Positions 1 through 8,705 of a DNA stretch of 64,000 nucleotides are shown piece by piece. The stretch comes from Azospirillum picis (GTDB taxonomy: Bacteria > Pseudomonadota > Alphaproteobacteria > Azospirillales > Azospirillaceae): NCBI RefSeq assembly GCF_017876115.1, contig NZ_JAGINO010000017.1, forward strand, positions 62,001 to 126,000, given 5' to 3'. The position numbers and the translations under genes are program-made. Within the stretch, counting starts at the first letter, position 1. Each line of letters starts with the position of its first letter. The notes under the pieces were generated by a model. The model worked only from the letters and a program-made list of their open reading frames with translations. It was not told the origin of the DNA and searched no databases.

Positions 1-374
1 CCGAGGCGCTCCAGCAGGAGAAGCATCGCCATCGGCACGGTTTCGCCGGCCTCCGCATCCCCCTCGCCGGCGTCGCCGGGCCAGCCGGTGACGTCGGGTT
101 CGGGCAGCCACAGGCCATAGTAGCGTTCCCGCGCCGCCCGGGCCGACCGCATCCGGTCGAGCGCCAGCCGCGTCACCAGGGTGGTCAGGAAGGCCGGCGG
201 CGAGGCGACGCTGCCGGACGCCACCGCGCTCCAGCGCAGCCAGGCGTCCTGCAGCGTGTCCTCCGCGTCGGCGACCGACCCGAGCAGGCGATAGGCCAAC
301 GCGCGCAGCCGCGGCCGTTCGCCGGCAAAGGCGGCGAGCGCGTCGCCGGCATCCGGATCGGCCGTCCGCGTCAT
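1..374 (-). CDS. ECF RNA polymerase sigma factor, partial (C-terminal part beyond the window)
   Basis: The reverse strand reads continuously from the ATG at 374 to the window edge. It gives a sigma-70 region 2: 'RALAYRLLGSVADAEDTLQD' (about residues 24-43), then 'FLTTLVTRLALDRMRSARAA'. The 'D.W.RW' and 'LALDRMRS' pattern is that of ECF sigma factors of the SigJ/ECF41 type. These have a C-terminal SnoaL-like extension in place of an anti-sigma factor; that part lies outside the window and cannot be seen. The gene starts 24 nt after an AhpD/CMD gene, the usual partner of ECF41 sigma factors, and the two probably form one transcript. The sigma-factor call is secure; the ECF41 subgroup is inferred from context. 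Confidence 0.85.
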   Translation of the reverse strand, partial: MTRTADPDAGDALAAFAGERPRLRALAYRLLGSVADAEDTLQDAWLRWSAVASGSVASPPAFLTTLVTRLALDRMRSARAARERYYGLWLPEPDVTGWPGDAGEGDAEAGETVPMAMLLLLERL

Positions 375-398
375 GGCGTCTCCATCAGGCCGTTTCCA

Positions 399-851
399 TC
401 AGGCTGCCGACGCCGCCGGGACCGTCCCGACATGCTGGGCGATGCCGACGCGGTTCCAGGCGTTGATCTGCGCCACCGCCACGGTCAGGGCGGCGACCTG
501 CGCCTCGTCGAAGTGAAGCGTCAGCTCACGGTGGGCATCGTCGATCCGGTCCTGGCGGCTGCGGGTCAGCACCTCCGCCCAATCGAAGGCGGCCCTCTCC
601 TCCGGCAGGAACAGGTCTGAACGCTGCCAATCGGCGAGCGCGGCGATGCGCGCCTCCGGCTCGCCGGCATGGCGGGCCTCCTTGCCGTGCAGGTCGATGC
701 AGTAGGTGCAGCCGTTGATCTGCGACACGCGCAGATCGACCAGGTGGATCAGGCCGGCCGGCAGGCCGCTGGAGCGGATGGCCTTGGTGACCGCGTGCAT
801 CGCGGCGTAAAGGGCAGGGGCGTCCTGGGCGACGGTCAAACGGAAAGCCAT
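399..851 (-). CDS. AhpD-like carboxymuconolactone decarboxylase (CMD) family protein
   Basis: A 150-residue protein with the CMD/alkylhydroperoxidase core 'LRVSQINGCTYCIDLHGKEA' (about residues 41-60). The CxxC pair and the downstream His are the redox centre of AhpD-type proteins. The following 'RIAALADWQRSDLFLPEERA' segment is typical of the small CMD proteins annotated as peroxidase-related. The start is the ATG at 851, preceded by an AAAGAGGAC ribosome site. Members of this subfamily are thought to be thiol peroxidases or to detoxify quinone-like electrophiles; the substrate is not known. It lies directly before an ECF sigma factor on the same strand, the common ECF41-CMD pairing, so it is probably a target of that factor. 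Confidence 0.88.
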   Translation of the reverse strand: MAFRLTVAQDAPALYAAMHAVTKAIRSSGLPAGLIHLVDLRVSQINGCTYCIDLHGKEARHAGEPEARIAALADWQRSDLFLPEERAAFDWAEVLTRSRQDRIDDAHRELTLHFDEAQVAALTVAVAQINAWNRVGIAQHVGTVPAASAA

Positions 852-935
852 GTCTTGCGTCCTCTTTCAGGGGGTCATCGCCCCCTTGACGGGGCACGCA
901 CCGCCGGTGTGACGCATGGCTGCCCTGCTTGCGCT

Positions 936-1193
936 TCACTCCCCGGCCAGCATCTCCACCGCCTCGCGCAAGATCGCGGTCTTCACGGCGAAGCGGCCGG
1001 CCGGGTCGCTGTCGCCGATCAGCCCGATCATGATGCCAAGCGCATGGGCCACCTGCCGGGCCACCTCGGGCCGGCTCCGGGTGCGTCGGGCGAGGTCGGC
1101 CAGCGCCGGCCGGTAGGGACGCCCCTCGAACCCGTCGGCGGCGATCGCCTCGAAGCGGTTGGCGAGGTCGAGAATGTCGCGGTTGTCGGTCAT
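936..1193 (-). CDS. Small protein of unknown function
   Basis: An 85-residue reading frame with normal codon use, starting at the ATG at 1193 ('MTDNRDILDLANRFEAIAAD'). It is mostly helical by composition and has no signal peptide, membrane segment or cysteines. It lies in the same minus-strand run as the DsrE-like gene (83 nt upstream, across a tandem repeat) and the CMD gene (84 nt downstream). I do not recognise the family. Coding is supported by context and composition only. Confidence 0.55.
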   Translation of the reverse strand: MTDNRDILDLANRFEAIAADGFEGRPYRPALADLARRTRSRPEVARQVAHALGIMIGLIGDSDPAGRFAVKTAILREAVEMLAGE

Positions 1194-1215
1194 GCGGTCA
1201 GGGCCAACCCAGGAA

Positions 1216-1284
1216 ACGGCTCAAAACGAACGGCTCAAAACGAACGGCTCAAAACGAACGGCTCAAAACGAACGGCTCAGACGA
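1216..1284. repeat. 14-bp tandem repeat, nearly five copies
   Basis: Four perfect head-to-tail copies of ACGGCTCAAAACGA start at 1216, 1230, 1244 and 1258. A fifth, one-base-shorter degenerate copy lies at 1272-1284. The last copy contains the stop codon of the DsrE-like gene (TGA read on the minus strand at 1279-1277). The array therefore looks like slippage expansion of that gene's 3' end into the intergenic space. Confidence 0.95.
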
Positions 1285-1741
1285 ACAGCATGGCGCCGCC
1301 GGCGGGCGCCTCGTTCAGGAAGGTGACGACGCCGCCGGTGGCGATCGGCACGTCCGGCCGGAGCGCCGCGCCCGGCGGCAGGCCGAGCGCCCGCAAGCCC
1401 ATCTCGCAGGCCATGACGGTGACGCCCATGGCGACGCAGGCCTCCAGCAGCTCCTCGAAGGTGGCGAGGCCGTGGGTGGCGAAATAGCGGTCGCGCGCCA
1501 CCGGCGTGCTCCCGTCGTCGGCCGGGTCGAGGTCGTGCCAGCCCTGGACGCCCGGCTCGCGCTCGTGCACCAGCGCCCGCAGGGCGCGCCCGGTGAAGAA
1601 CAGCGTGACCTTGCGGTTGGTGGCCGCCGCCGCGCTGGCCATCACCAGCGCGTAATGCACCCGGTCGAAGCCGCCGGCGAACAGGACGATGGACAGCGCG
1701 GCGATTCCGTTGGCCGCAGGCGCGGACAGGGTATCGGACAT
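1277..1741 (-). CDS. DsrE/DsrF-like family protein
   Basis: 154 residues from the ATG at 1741, chosen because a strong GGGAGGCG ribosome site lies just upstream; an in-frame extension to 1816 looks non-coding. The fold signature is a DsrE-like Rossmann sheet: 'ALSIVLFAGGFDRVHYALVM', then 'KVTLFFTGRALRAL', a loop with 'ATFEELLEACVAMGVTVMAC', and a final 'VVTFLNEA'. DsrE-type proteins are sulfur carriers or peroxiredoxin-like proteins. The single conserved-looking Cys in 'MACEMGL' could be the sulfur-bearing residue. It follows the MoeB-like E1 gene by 32 nt, which fits a sulfur-transfer role, but the partner is unknown. Confidence 0.75.
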   Translation of the reverse strand: MSDTLSAPAANGIAALSIVLFAGGFDRVHYALVMASAAAATNRKVTLFFTGRALRALVHEREPGVQGWHDLDPADDGSTPVARDRYFATHGLATFEELLEACVAMGVTVMACEMGLRALGLPPGAALRPDVPIATGGVVTFLNEAPAGGAMLFV

Positions 1742-1773
1742 GGTGGACGCCTCCCGTCTTTCTCGCAGGCCCC

Positions 1774-2562
1774 TCAATGGGCGGAGAGGTCGTGGATCGT
1801 CGGATGATGGCCGCAAAGCGGGCAGTCGGGATCCCGCCTGACGGTGATGCGCTGATAGGACGCATAGAGGGAGTCCATCATCAGCAGGCTGCCCGACAGG
1901 CTTTCGCCGAGCCCCAGCAATTCCTTCAGCACCTCGGTCGCCTGGAGCGAGCCGACGAAGCCGGCCAGCGCCCCGAGGACCCCGCCTTCCGAGCAGGACG
2001 GTACCGTGCCGCGCGGCGGCGGTTCGGGGAACAGGCAGCGGTAGCAGGGGTGCGGCGCGCCGAGATGCGCCTTGAAGGTGGCGATCTGCCCGTCGAAGCG
2101 CAGGATCGCCGCGGAGACCAGCGTCTTGCCGGCGAAGAAGCAGGCGTCGTTCAGCAGGAAGCGCGTGGCGAAATTGTCCGATCCGTCGGCGACGACATCA
2201 TAGCCGGAGAGCAGATCCATGACGTTGTCACGGTTCAGGCGGACCTGGTGGACCTGCACGCGGACGTCGGGATTGAGCGCGGCGATCCGGGCGGCGGCAC
2301 TCTCCACCTTCGGCCGGCCGAGCGCCGATTCGTCGTGGATGACCTGGCGCTGGAGGTTCGACAGGTCCACCGTGTCGTCGTCGACGATGCCGATGGTACC
2401 GACGCCGGCCGCCGCCAGGTAGAGCAGCAGCGGCGCGCCCAGGCCGCCGGCACCGATGACCAGAACCTTGGAGTTCAGAAGCCGCTCCTGCCCGATGCCG
2501 CCGACTTCCGGCAGGACGATGTGGCGGGAATAGCGGTGAAGCTGGGTGTCCGTGAAGTCCAT
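1774..2562 (-). CDS. moeB: MoeB/ThiF-type adenylyltransferase (E1-like, HesA/MoeB family)
   Basis: 262 residues starting 'MDFTDTQLHRYSRHIVLPEV', the classic MoeB N terminus; a second possible ATG lies four codons upstream at 2574. The ATP site 'VLVIGAGGLGAPLLLYL' is at about residues 33-49. The adenylation region 'DNFATRF' and the zinc-binding pairs 'CYRC' (about 173) and 'CPLC' (about 247) are all present. The enzyme activates the C-terminal glycine of a ubiquitin-like sulfur carrier such as MoaD or ThiS by adenylation. No rhodanese domain is fused. The carrier gene is not in the window, so the molybdopterin role is the default assignment; a ThiF or other sulfur-carrier role remains possible. 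Confidence 0.88.
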   Translation of the reverse strand: MDFTDTQLHRYSRHIVLPEVGGIGQERLLNSKVLVIGAGGLGAPLLLYLAAAGVGTIGIVDDDTVDLSNLQRQVIHDESALGRPKVESAAARIAALNPDVRVQVHQVRLNRDNVMDLLSGYDVVADGSDNFATRFLLNDACFFAGKTLVSAAILRFDGQIATFKAHLGAPHPCYRCLFPEPPPRGTVPSCSEGGVLGALAGFVGSLQATEVLKELLGLGESLSGSLLMMDSLYASYQRITVRRDPDCPLCGHHPTIHDLSAH

Positions 2563-2663
2563 GTCCCGCAGCATAGCGCAGGACGCTGCCGTTGCAGCAA
2601 CATTCCGCACGGTGCTTTTCCGCCCGGCGGCATGCGGCGGACGCATGCGGAGGGGGCGGGGCG

Positions 2664-3446
2664 TCAGGCCGACGTCTTGGTCGGCGGCGCCTGCGACGCC
2701 CATTCCCGCAGCCGGGTCTGGCGTTCGCGCAGGGTCTTGGCGATGGCGCTTTCCTGCGTGCCGGCAGCGGTGAGCGACGGGTCGCGCGGCACGAAGCTGA
2801 ACCGGAAGTCCGTCGGCGACTTGAGGGTCGACGGCGGCACCAGGACCATCGTGTATTGGCCCGGAGGGACCTTGTAGGTCGGCTTCTTCAGGAAATCGTT
2901 CTGGGCGTCGGTTTCGCTGCTGTCGCTGGCGGCGACCACCTTGCCGTCCTTGTCCATCATTGCCCAGCGCGTGTTGGGCAGGCTGAGGTTGGCGGTGAAG
3001 GTGCCGCCCTGGAGGACGTTGAAGGTGTGCTTCTGCACGCCGGTGTCGCCGTTCGCCGGCGGCTGGGCGGTCCCCTTCAGGGTCGCGCCGGCACCGGTCA
3101 CCAGGATGTTCTGCTTTTCCGAGATGTCGAGCGAATAGTCGCGCACCCCGGCCGTCCGGTTCGCCTGCGAGATGACCGCCGTGTAGTTCCCCGGACCGAG
3201 CCTGGCGCTGGCGTCGGCGGACGACTCCTTGGAGTGGAGGATCGTCACCACCTCGTTCCGCTCATTGCGGATTTCGACGTCGGTGAAGTTGTTGTTGACC
3301 TTGAAGTTGAACTCGCCCGCCTTGCTGACCGTGAAGTTGCGGTAGTCGGCGTTCGTGCCGCTGGGCGCCACCTTGTCGGTCGTTCCCTTCAGTTGCGAAA
3401 AGGCACTGAGCGACAGGTTCGGAACGGAGACGGACATATCCGCCAT
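2664..3446 (-). CDS. Unknown protein with two beta-sandwich (PPC-like) repeats
   Basis: 260 residues from the ATG at 3446, which has a GGGGAGTG ribosome site; there is no signal peptide. Residues about 30-110 ('FTVSKAGEFNFKVNNNFTDV' to 'GPGNYTAVI') and 135-235 ('HTFNVLQGGTFTANLSLPNT' to 'PPGQYTMVLV') resemble each other. Both have a strand-rich start, a middle acidic turn and an ending of the type 'PGxYT.V', like bacterial pre-peptidase C-terminal (PPC) or calcium-free beta-sandwich modules. The tail is a charged helix. It lies about 100 nt before moeB on the same strand. The family is not recognised; the internal duplication is read from the sequence. Confidence 0.6.
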   Translation of the reverse strand: MADMSVSVPNLSLSAFSQLKGTTDKVAPSGTNADYRNFTVSKAGEFNFKVNNNFTDVEIRNERNEVVTILHSKESSADASARLGPGNYTAVISQANRTAGVRDYSLDISEKQNILVTGAGATLKGTAQPPANGDTGVQKHTFNVLQGGTFTANLSLPNTRWAMMDKDGKVVAASDSSETDAQNDFLKKPTYKVPPGQYTMVLVPPSTLKSPTDFRFSFVPRDPSLTAAGTQESAIAKTLRERQTRLREWASQAPPTKTSA

Positions 3447-3563
3447 GGCGGTCACTCCCCTGGGAACGGACGAAAGCAGCGGGGCGGGTACAGGCAAGAG
3501 TAGCCGAAGTCGCGAAGTCCGTCAAATTTGAGGATCAATTTCGCCGGTCGGGCCGGACGCGCT

Positions 3564-3607
3564 CCGGCGGCTTCCGATCCGGGCGGGCCGGGATCGGAAG
3601 CCGCCGG
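3564..3607 (-). terminator. Perfect hairpin downstream of cysK
   Basis: A 17-bp perfect inverted repeat (3564-3580 and 3591-3607) with a 10-base loop starts 11 nt after the cysK stop codon. It lacks a clear U-run, so it may stabilise the mRNA end or act as a Rho-assisted terminator. Confidence 0.7.
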
Positions 3608-3617
3608 GCCGGCGGTC

Positions 3618-4577
<960 letters not shown>

Positions 4578-4765
4578 GATTCCACCTCTGCGATTTGTGT
4601 TATGTATGGTTTCAACACCCCGAATGACGAGAATCGTCCAGCGCGGGGTTCCTGTCAAACGGGAAGTCGGCCTCCGCCGGTGGCGGCCGCCACGGTGCCA
4701 CCACCGGCGGCGCCATGTGGCCATGGGCCGCCGAACAGGGTGGCCGGCCCGTGCCGGCTGCCCGG

Positions 4766-5221
4766 TCAGATGGTGAAGTCGATCCGGTCCTCGGTCTCGC
4801 TTTCCACCCCGGCGCGGCGGGCGCGCATGCACAAATCCTCGATGGTGACGGTATCGAGCTTGGCCATGCACTCCTCCTGCAGTTCGCCCCACAGCGGGCG
4901 GACCACCTGATGGCCGAGGATGGACCCGGCCGGCTCCTCGATCGGGTCGGTGGCGGTCTCCATCGAGCGGACGACCCGCACGATCTCGCCCAGCGTGATC
5001 CGCCGGCGCTCCCGCGCCAGCCGGTAGCCGCCGCGCGGACCCCGCACCCCGGCCAGGACGCCCTCGCGGACGAGTTGCTGCAGGACCTGTTCCAGGTAGC
5101 GTTTCGGAATGCCCTGGCGCCGGGTGATCTCCCCGGACTGTACCGGCTCGGTGCCCGCGTTGTAGGCGATGTCGAGGACCGCCTCGATGGCGAACATCAG
5201 CTTCTTGGAGATGCGGAGCAT
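4766..5221 (-). CDS. Rrf2-family transcriptional regulator
   Basis: 151 residues. I chose the ATG at 5221 ('[20 protein letters not shown]'), 9 nt from an AGGAG site; a GTG one codon earlier is also possible. The winged helix-turn-helix covers about 1-80, with '[20 protein letters not shown]' as recognition region and '[20 protein letters not shown]' as the wing. The three clustered cysteines that bind the Fe-S cluster in IscR are absent, so it is not an Fe-S sensor of the IscR type. It resembles cysteine-metabolism regulators of the CymR type. Its position before cysK suggests it represses or activates cysK in response to O-acetylserine or cysteine status. Confidence 0.85.
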   Translation of the reverse strand: MLRISKKLMFAIEAVLDIAYNAGTEPVQSGEITRRQGIPKRYLEQVLQQLVREGVLAGVRGPRGGYRLARERRRITLGEIVRVVRSMETATDPIEEPAGSILGHQVVRPLWGELQEECMAKLDTVTIEDLCMRARRAGVESETEDRIDFTI

Positions 5222-5346
5222 CACGACCCACTCCTGCTGTCCCGGCTAAGGGGGATGGTCCGGCGATTCGTTCAGGCGCCGGCCGGTGTCTGCCGGTTGG
5301 CGGGTGGAAGCGCCGGGTTCTTCCCCATTCCCGCCTGTTGGTTAAA

Positions 5347-5361
5347 AGGTGTTTTACACCT
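5347..5361. promoter_or_regulatory. Palindrome upstream of the Rrf2 regulator gene
   Basis: AGGTGT-TTT-ACACCT is a perfect 6-bp inverted repeat with a 3-base centre. It lies in an AT-richer patch about 125 bp before the regulator start. The spacing and symmetry suit an operator for autoregulation, but no site consensus is known to me for this protein. Confidence 0.4.
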
Positions 5362-5477
5362 CACGCGCGGGAATTCACAACAGGATTTGTCGCAGACGGA
5401 GTCGGTGAAATCGTCCGGTCCGGGTCCGGGCCGTTCGTCCAAGGGAGGCAGGCTTCAGGCCGGCCTTCAGGCGGGCT

Positions 5478-5765
5478 TCAGGTGGTCCAGGCCGGTTCGC
5501 CCAGATCCTCGCGGAAGGCGAAGCGCTTGAGGTGGTCGATCACAACCCCCTGCATGCGCTCCACCTGCGCGGCATCCTCGACCTCCAGGACCAGGGTCAG
5601 GCCGTCGGCGTCCGCGGCCATCCGGCAGCGCCGGTCGGGGCCGAAGGGGACGAGCCCCTGGTTCTCGTCATAGGCAACCTCGAACTTGTGCGCCCAGTGC
5701 TTGCAGAGCTGGGTCATGTAGCGGCGCCCGTTGGGGGTCGCGATGCGGGTGGTGGTGGTGACCAT
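5478..5765 (-). CDS. DUF2218 domain protein
   Basis: 95 residues from the ATG at 5765, with an AAGGAT ribosome site. The sequence fits DUF2218 along its full length: 'YMTQLCKHWAHKFEVAYDEN', the central 'CRMAADADGLTLVLEVED', and the C-terminal 'VVIDHLKRFAFREDLGEPAW'. DUF2218 occurs alone or with siderophore-interacting flavoprotein reductases and is linked to iron uptake; its biochemical role is unproven. It follows the PadR/YqjI-like gene by 55 nt on the same strand and is probably co-transcribed with it. Confidence 0.85.
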   Translation of the reverse strand: MVTTTTRIATPNGRRYMTQLCKHWAHKFEVAYDENQGLVPFGPDRRCRMAADADGLTLVLEVEDAAQVERMQGVVIDHLKRFAFREDLGEPAWTT

Positions 5766-5820
5766 GCCGTTCTTATCCTTCTGCGTCGGGAGGGGGTCCG
5801 GTCCGCCGGGCCGATGCCGG

Positions 5821-6465
5821 TCAGGACCGCTCGACGGCGCGCGCCGCGTCGTCGATGGCGTCGGCGATCGCCTGGGTCTGTTCCGGGGTCAGGTCGCCGC
5901 GCGACAGCCGCAGCCGCAGCGCCAGCTTGAAATTCTCGATCGCGCGGACGATCTGCGGCGCCGACTCGCGCTGGCGGTGGGCGCGGGCATGGGCGATGCG
6001 CTCGCGGATCGCCGCGACGGTGGGCTCGGCCGCCTTCAGCGCCTCCACGCCGTCCGGCGTGATCTCGTAGGTCTTCTTGTTGCCGTCGGCCGAGGCCATG
6101 CGGATGTGGCCCTGCTCCTCCAGCAGGGTGAGCGTCGGGTAGACGACGCCGGGGCTGGGGCTGTAGGCGCCGCCGACCAGATCCTCGATCGACTTGATCA
6201 GGTCGTAGCCGGAGCGGGGCTTGTCGGCGATCAGCCACAGCAGGACCAGGCGCAGGTCGCCATGGTCGAAGATCCGGCCGCGGCCCCCCTGGCCGCCGCG
6301 GCCACCCCGCCCGGCCCATTGGTCCCAGCCGCCGCGGTGGCCATGCCGTCCGCCGCCATGCCCGCCGTGCCCGCCATGCCGGCCGGGACCCTGGTCGGGC
6401 GCCTCGTCGTCGAAATCGGGGCGGGAGAAGCGGCGGATGCGGTCGTGAAACAGGTGCCTGAACAT
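5821..6465 (-). CDS. PadR-family regulator with His-rich N terminus (YqjI-like)
   Basis: 214 residues. Residues 29-45 are a His/Gly-rich metal-binding tail ('RHGGHGGHGGGRHGHRGG'). After this comes a PadR winged helix at about 66-145: 'HGDLRLVLLWLIADKPRSGY', 'PSPGVVYPTLTLLEEQGHI'. The C-terminal dimer helices include 'ENFKLALRLRLSRGDLTPEQ'. The layout and C-terminal motif match E. coli YqjI, a nickel- and iron-responsive repressor of a ferric-reductase gene. Here the linked gene encodes a DUF2218 protein, which fits metal homeostasis. A perfect 16-bp inverted repeat at 6481-6525, 15 bp upstream of the start codon, is the probable autoregulatory operator. Regulator class is certain; the metal is inferred. 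Confidence 0.88.
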   Translation of the reverse strand: MFRHLFHDRIRRFSRPDFDDEAPDQGPGRHGGHGGHGGGRHGHRGGWDQWAGRGGRGGQGGRGRIFDHGDLRLVLLWLIADKPRSGYDLIKSIEDLVGGAYSPSPGVVYPTLTLLEEQGHIRMASADGNKKTYEITPDGVEALKAAEPTVAAIRERIAHARAHRQRESAPQIVRAIENFKLALRLRLSRGDLTPEQTQAIADAIDDAARAVERS

Positions 6466-6480
6466 TGAAACACTCTCTCG

Positions 6481-6525
6481 ATGCGGTTTCGATATAACGA
6501 AATCTTAGATATATCGAAACCGCAT
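6481..6525. promoter_or_regulatory. Perfect 16-bp inverted repeat, probable PadR/YqjI-type operator
   Basis: ATGCGGTTTCGATATA (6481-6496) and its exact reverse complement (6510-6525) flank a 13-bp centre. The AT-rich inner half (TCGATATA...TATATCGA) stands out from the GC-rich surroundings. It lies 15 bp upstream of the PadR start codon, where it would cover the promoter. Confidence 0.8.
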
Positions 6526-6712
6526 CTGGTTCAAGGGGCATGGAGAGGGAGTCGGCCCCGGGGCCAAGGGCGGCGGCAGGTGCGGCAAAGGGTGGACGAG
6601 CGGGCAGGGAAGCGGTGGCGCTATCTCAAAGTCGGGACAAATCACTGTCGCCCACCCTGCCGAAGCGGCTATAACCGACGCCCTGGCTTTGCTTTCGTTC
6701 GCGTGTGCTCCC

Positions 6713-8650
6713 ATGTCCCTTCGGATCGAGACCTTCTCCAACGCCACCGGCGGCTCCAGCTTCTTCAAGGCGGTGGGCCACCCGCTGGCGGCGCCCAAGG
6801 CGGCGATCCTGATCGCGCGGCTCGCCTCCCATGGGCCGGTGGCGGTCTATGACCCGCTGGGGCTGCTGCCGGGGCTGGCGGCGTTCTACGACCTGTCGGA
6901 GGTCCCGGTCTGCGGCATCTATGTCCAGGACGTCGAGCAGGTGGGCGAGGAGATGTGCGGTCACGCCGCCCGCCCGGTGACCGATCTGCCGTCGAGCGGC
7001 GCGCGCACCGTCTTCGTCGTCGCCTTCGACTCGCAGCGCCTGGAAGGGCACATCGCCCACCTGATCCCGCCGACCGCCGGCGTCGTGTCGCTGGACGCCA
7101 TGCGCGTGCCGGAGGACATGCTGAACGATCCCGGCAACTACCTGTCCAGGTTCAACTGGGCGACGAACTTCGCCTGGTTCCGCGACGGCGACGGCCACCA
7201 CACCCGCGTGGTGTCGGCCAACTACTGGCCGCGCTACGGCGCCAAGGGCACCCGCCTGTGGGCCTGCCTGTTCGATGGCGACGGGCGCCCGCTCGCCGAC
7301 TGGACCGACCCGATGCCGCCGTCCGACGGCACGGTGGTGATCGACAGCCGGCAACTGCGCGACCGCCTCGGGCTCGGCCCCTTCTGCGGCTCGCTGTTCC
7401 TGCACGTCATCGGCGCTGCCGGGCACGACGTGGTGAAATACGCGCTCGACACCTACGGCGACGACGACACCGTGCTGTCCTGCACCCACGACGCCAACGC
7501 CTGGCCGGCCGACCTCTATGCCGGGCTGCCGGCGCCGCGCGAGGGCGAGCGGGTGTCCTTGTGGATCCAGAACAGCCATCCGACGCCGATCCCGGCCGGG
7601 GCGGTCGGGCTGAACCTGATGGGCTCCGCCGAGATCCGCCGGCTGGACCGCGCGATCGCGCCCTTCGCCACCGTCGAGCTCGACGTCGCCAGCCTGTTCC
7701 CCGAGGCGCGCTGGCCGCAGCAGTTCGAGGTGCAGGCCGGCAAGCATTTCGTCCGCCCGCGCTACGAGATCGTCGCGGCCGACGGCCGGCGCCGCTTGGC
7801 CCACGCCAACGTCGAGCGCACCGACCTGAAGCCCGACCCGCGGCTGCCGGTCCTGACCGGCGGCGCACCCGACAAGGGCGTGGTCGGCAAGGGCCACATC
7901 CTGCCGGCGCCGCTGCTGCCGACGGACCGCTGGCGCACCGTCCTGCTGCCGACGCCGATGAGCACGGCGCAGACCGAGCTGCCGGTGAAGGCGGTGGTCT
8001 ACGACCGCGCCGGTACGGCGGTGGCGGAGCACCGCTTCGGCAACCTGAAGCGCTCCGACAGCGTGGCGCTGGACGTCGGCGGGCTGGTCGGCGGGCTGGT
8101 CGCCGGCCGGCCGCTGGCGGATGGCTGGGGGCATGTCGAGCTGGTCTATGATTTCGAGGCCGGGACGATCGCCGACGGTTGGCTGCACGCGCTCGTCCGT
8201 TACGAGGACGTACGGACCGGCCATGTCGCCGAGACGAGCTTCGGCAGCCACATGTTCAACATGGCGATGGTCTACCGCGACGAGCCGCAGAGCTACCATG
8301 GCCGGCCTCCCGGCCTGTCGACCCGCCTGTTCCTGCGGCTGGGGAGCGAGCCGTGGGACACGCTCTGCCACCTGGTCTATCCAGCCTCGACGGCATGGCA
8401 TGCCAGCTCCGACACCAGCCTGATCCTGATGCGCCGGGACGGCGTCGAGGTCGCGCGCAAGCGGCTTGCAATCCCCTGTGGCGGGTCGCAGTTCTGGCGG
8501 TACCACGAGATGTTTTCGGAGGCGGAACGGTTGGCGGCTGGCGAGCACGCCTACGTGATGGTGCGCGACACCACCTGCCGGCTGTTCGGCTACCACGGCT
8601 GCCTCGCCGGTGAAAACGCCTTCAGCCTCGACCATATGTTCGGCTTCTAG
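6713..8650 (+). CDS. Large conserved-looking protein of unknown function
   Basis: 645 residues from the ATG at 6713 ('MSLRIETFSNATGGSSFFKA'); an in-frame TTG at 6689 has no better support. The protein is soluble-looking, with no signal peptide or long hydrophobic segment and many aromatic and beta-forming stretches such as 'FNWATNFAWFRDGDGHHTRV', 'GTRLWACLFDGDGRPLADW' and 'FGSHMFNMAMVYRDEPQSYH'. This suggests several beta-sandwich modules. Coding is strongly supported by length and codon bias. The N-terminal 60 residues have a Rossmann-like rhythm ('AILIARLASHGPVAVYDPLG'). I do not recognise a family. It ends 55 nt before trxB on the same strand. Confidence 0.8.
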   Translation: MSLRIETFSNATGGSSFFKAVGHPLAAPKAAILIARLASHGPVAVYDPLGLLPGLAAFYDLSEVPVCGIYVQDVEQVGEEMCGHAARPVTDLPSSGARTVFVVAFDSQRLEGHIAHLIPPTAGVVSLDAMRVPEDMLNDPGNYLSRFNWATNFAWFRDGDGHHTRVVSANYWPRYGAKGTRLWACLFDGDGRPLADWTDPMPPSDGTVVIDSRQLRDRLGLGPFCGSLFLHVIGAAGHDVVKYALDTYGDDDTVLSCTHDANAWPADLYAGLPAPREGERVSLWIQNSHPTPIPAGAVGLNLMGSAEIRRLDRAIAPFATVELDVASLFPEARWPQQFEVQAGKHFVRPRYEIVAADGRRRLAHANVERTDLKPDPRLPVLTGGAPDKGVVGKGHILPAPLLPTDRWRTVLLPTPMSTAQTELPVKAVVYDRAGTAVAEHRFGNLKRSDSVALDVGGLVGGLVAGRPLADGWGHVELVYDFEAGTIADGWLHALVRYEDVRTGHVAETSFGSHMFNMAMVYRDEPQSYHGRPPGLSTRLFLRLGSEPWDTLCHLVYPASTAWHASSDTSLILMRRDGVEVARKRLAIPCGGSQFWRYHEMFSEAERLAAGEHAYVMVRDTTCRLFGYHGCLAGENAFSLDHMFGF

Positions 8651-8705
8651 CGCGCCTCCAAACGAGCTTCCCATTCTTCGCCGAGATTTTTGCGGGATCA
8701 CGCCA

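Noticed and set aside
1216-1284. The 14-bp array as CRISPR or iterons
   Set aside because: Perfect tandem units without spacers at the end of a gene fit simple slippage expansion; no replication gene is near.
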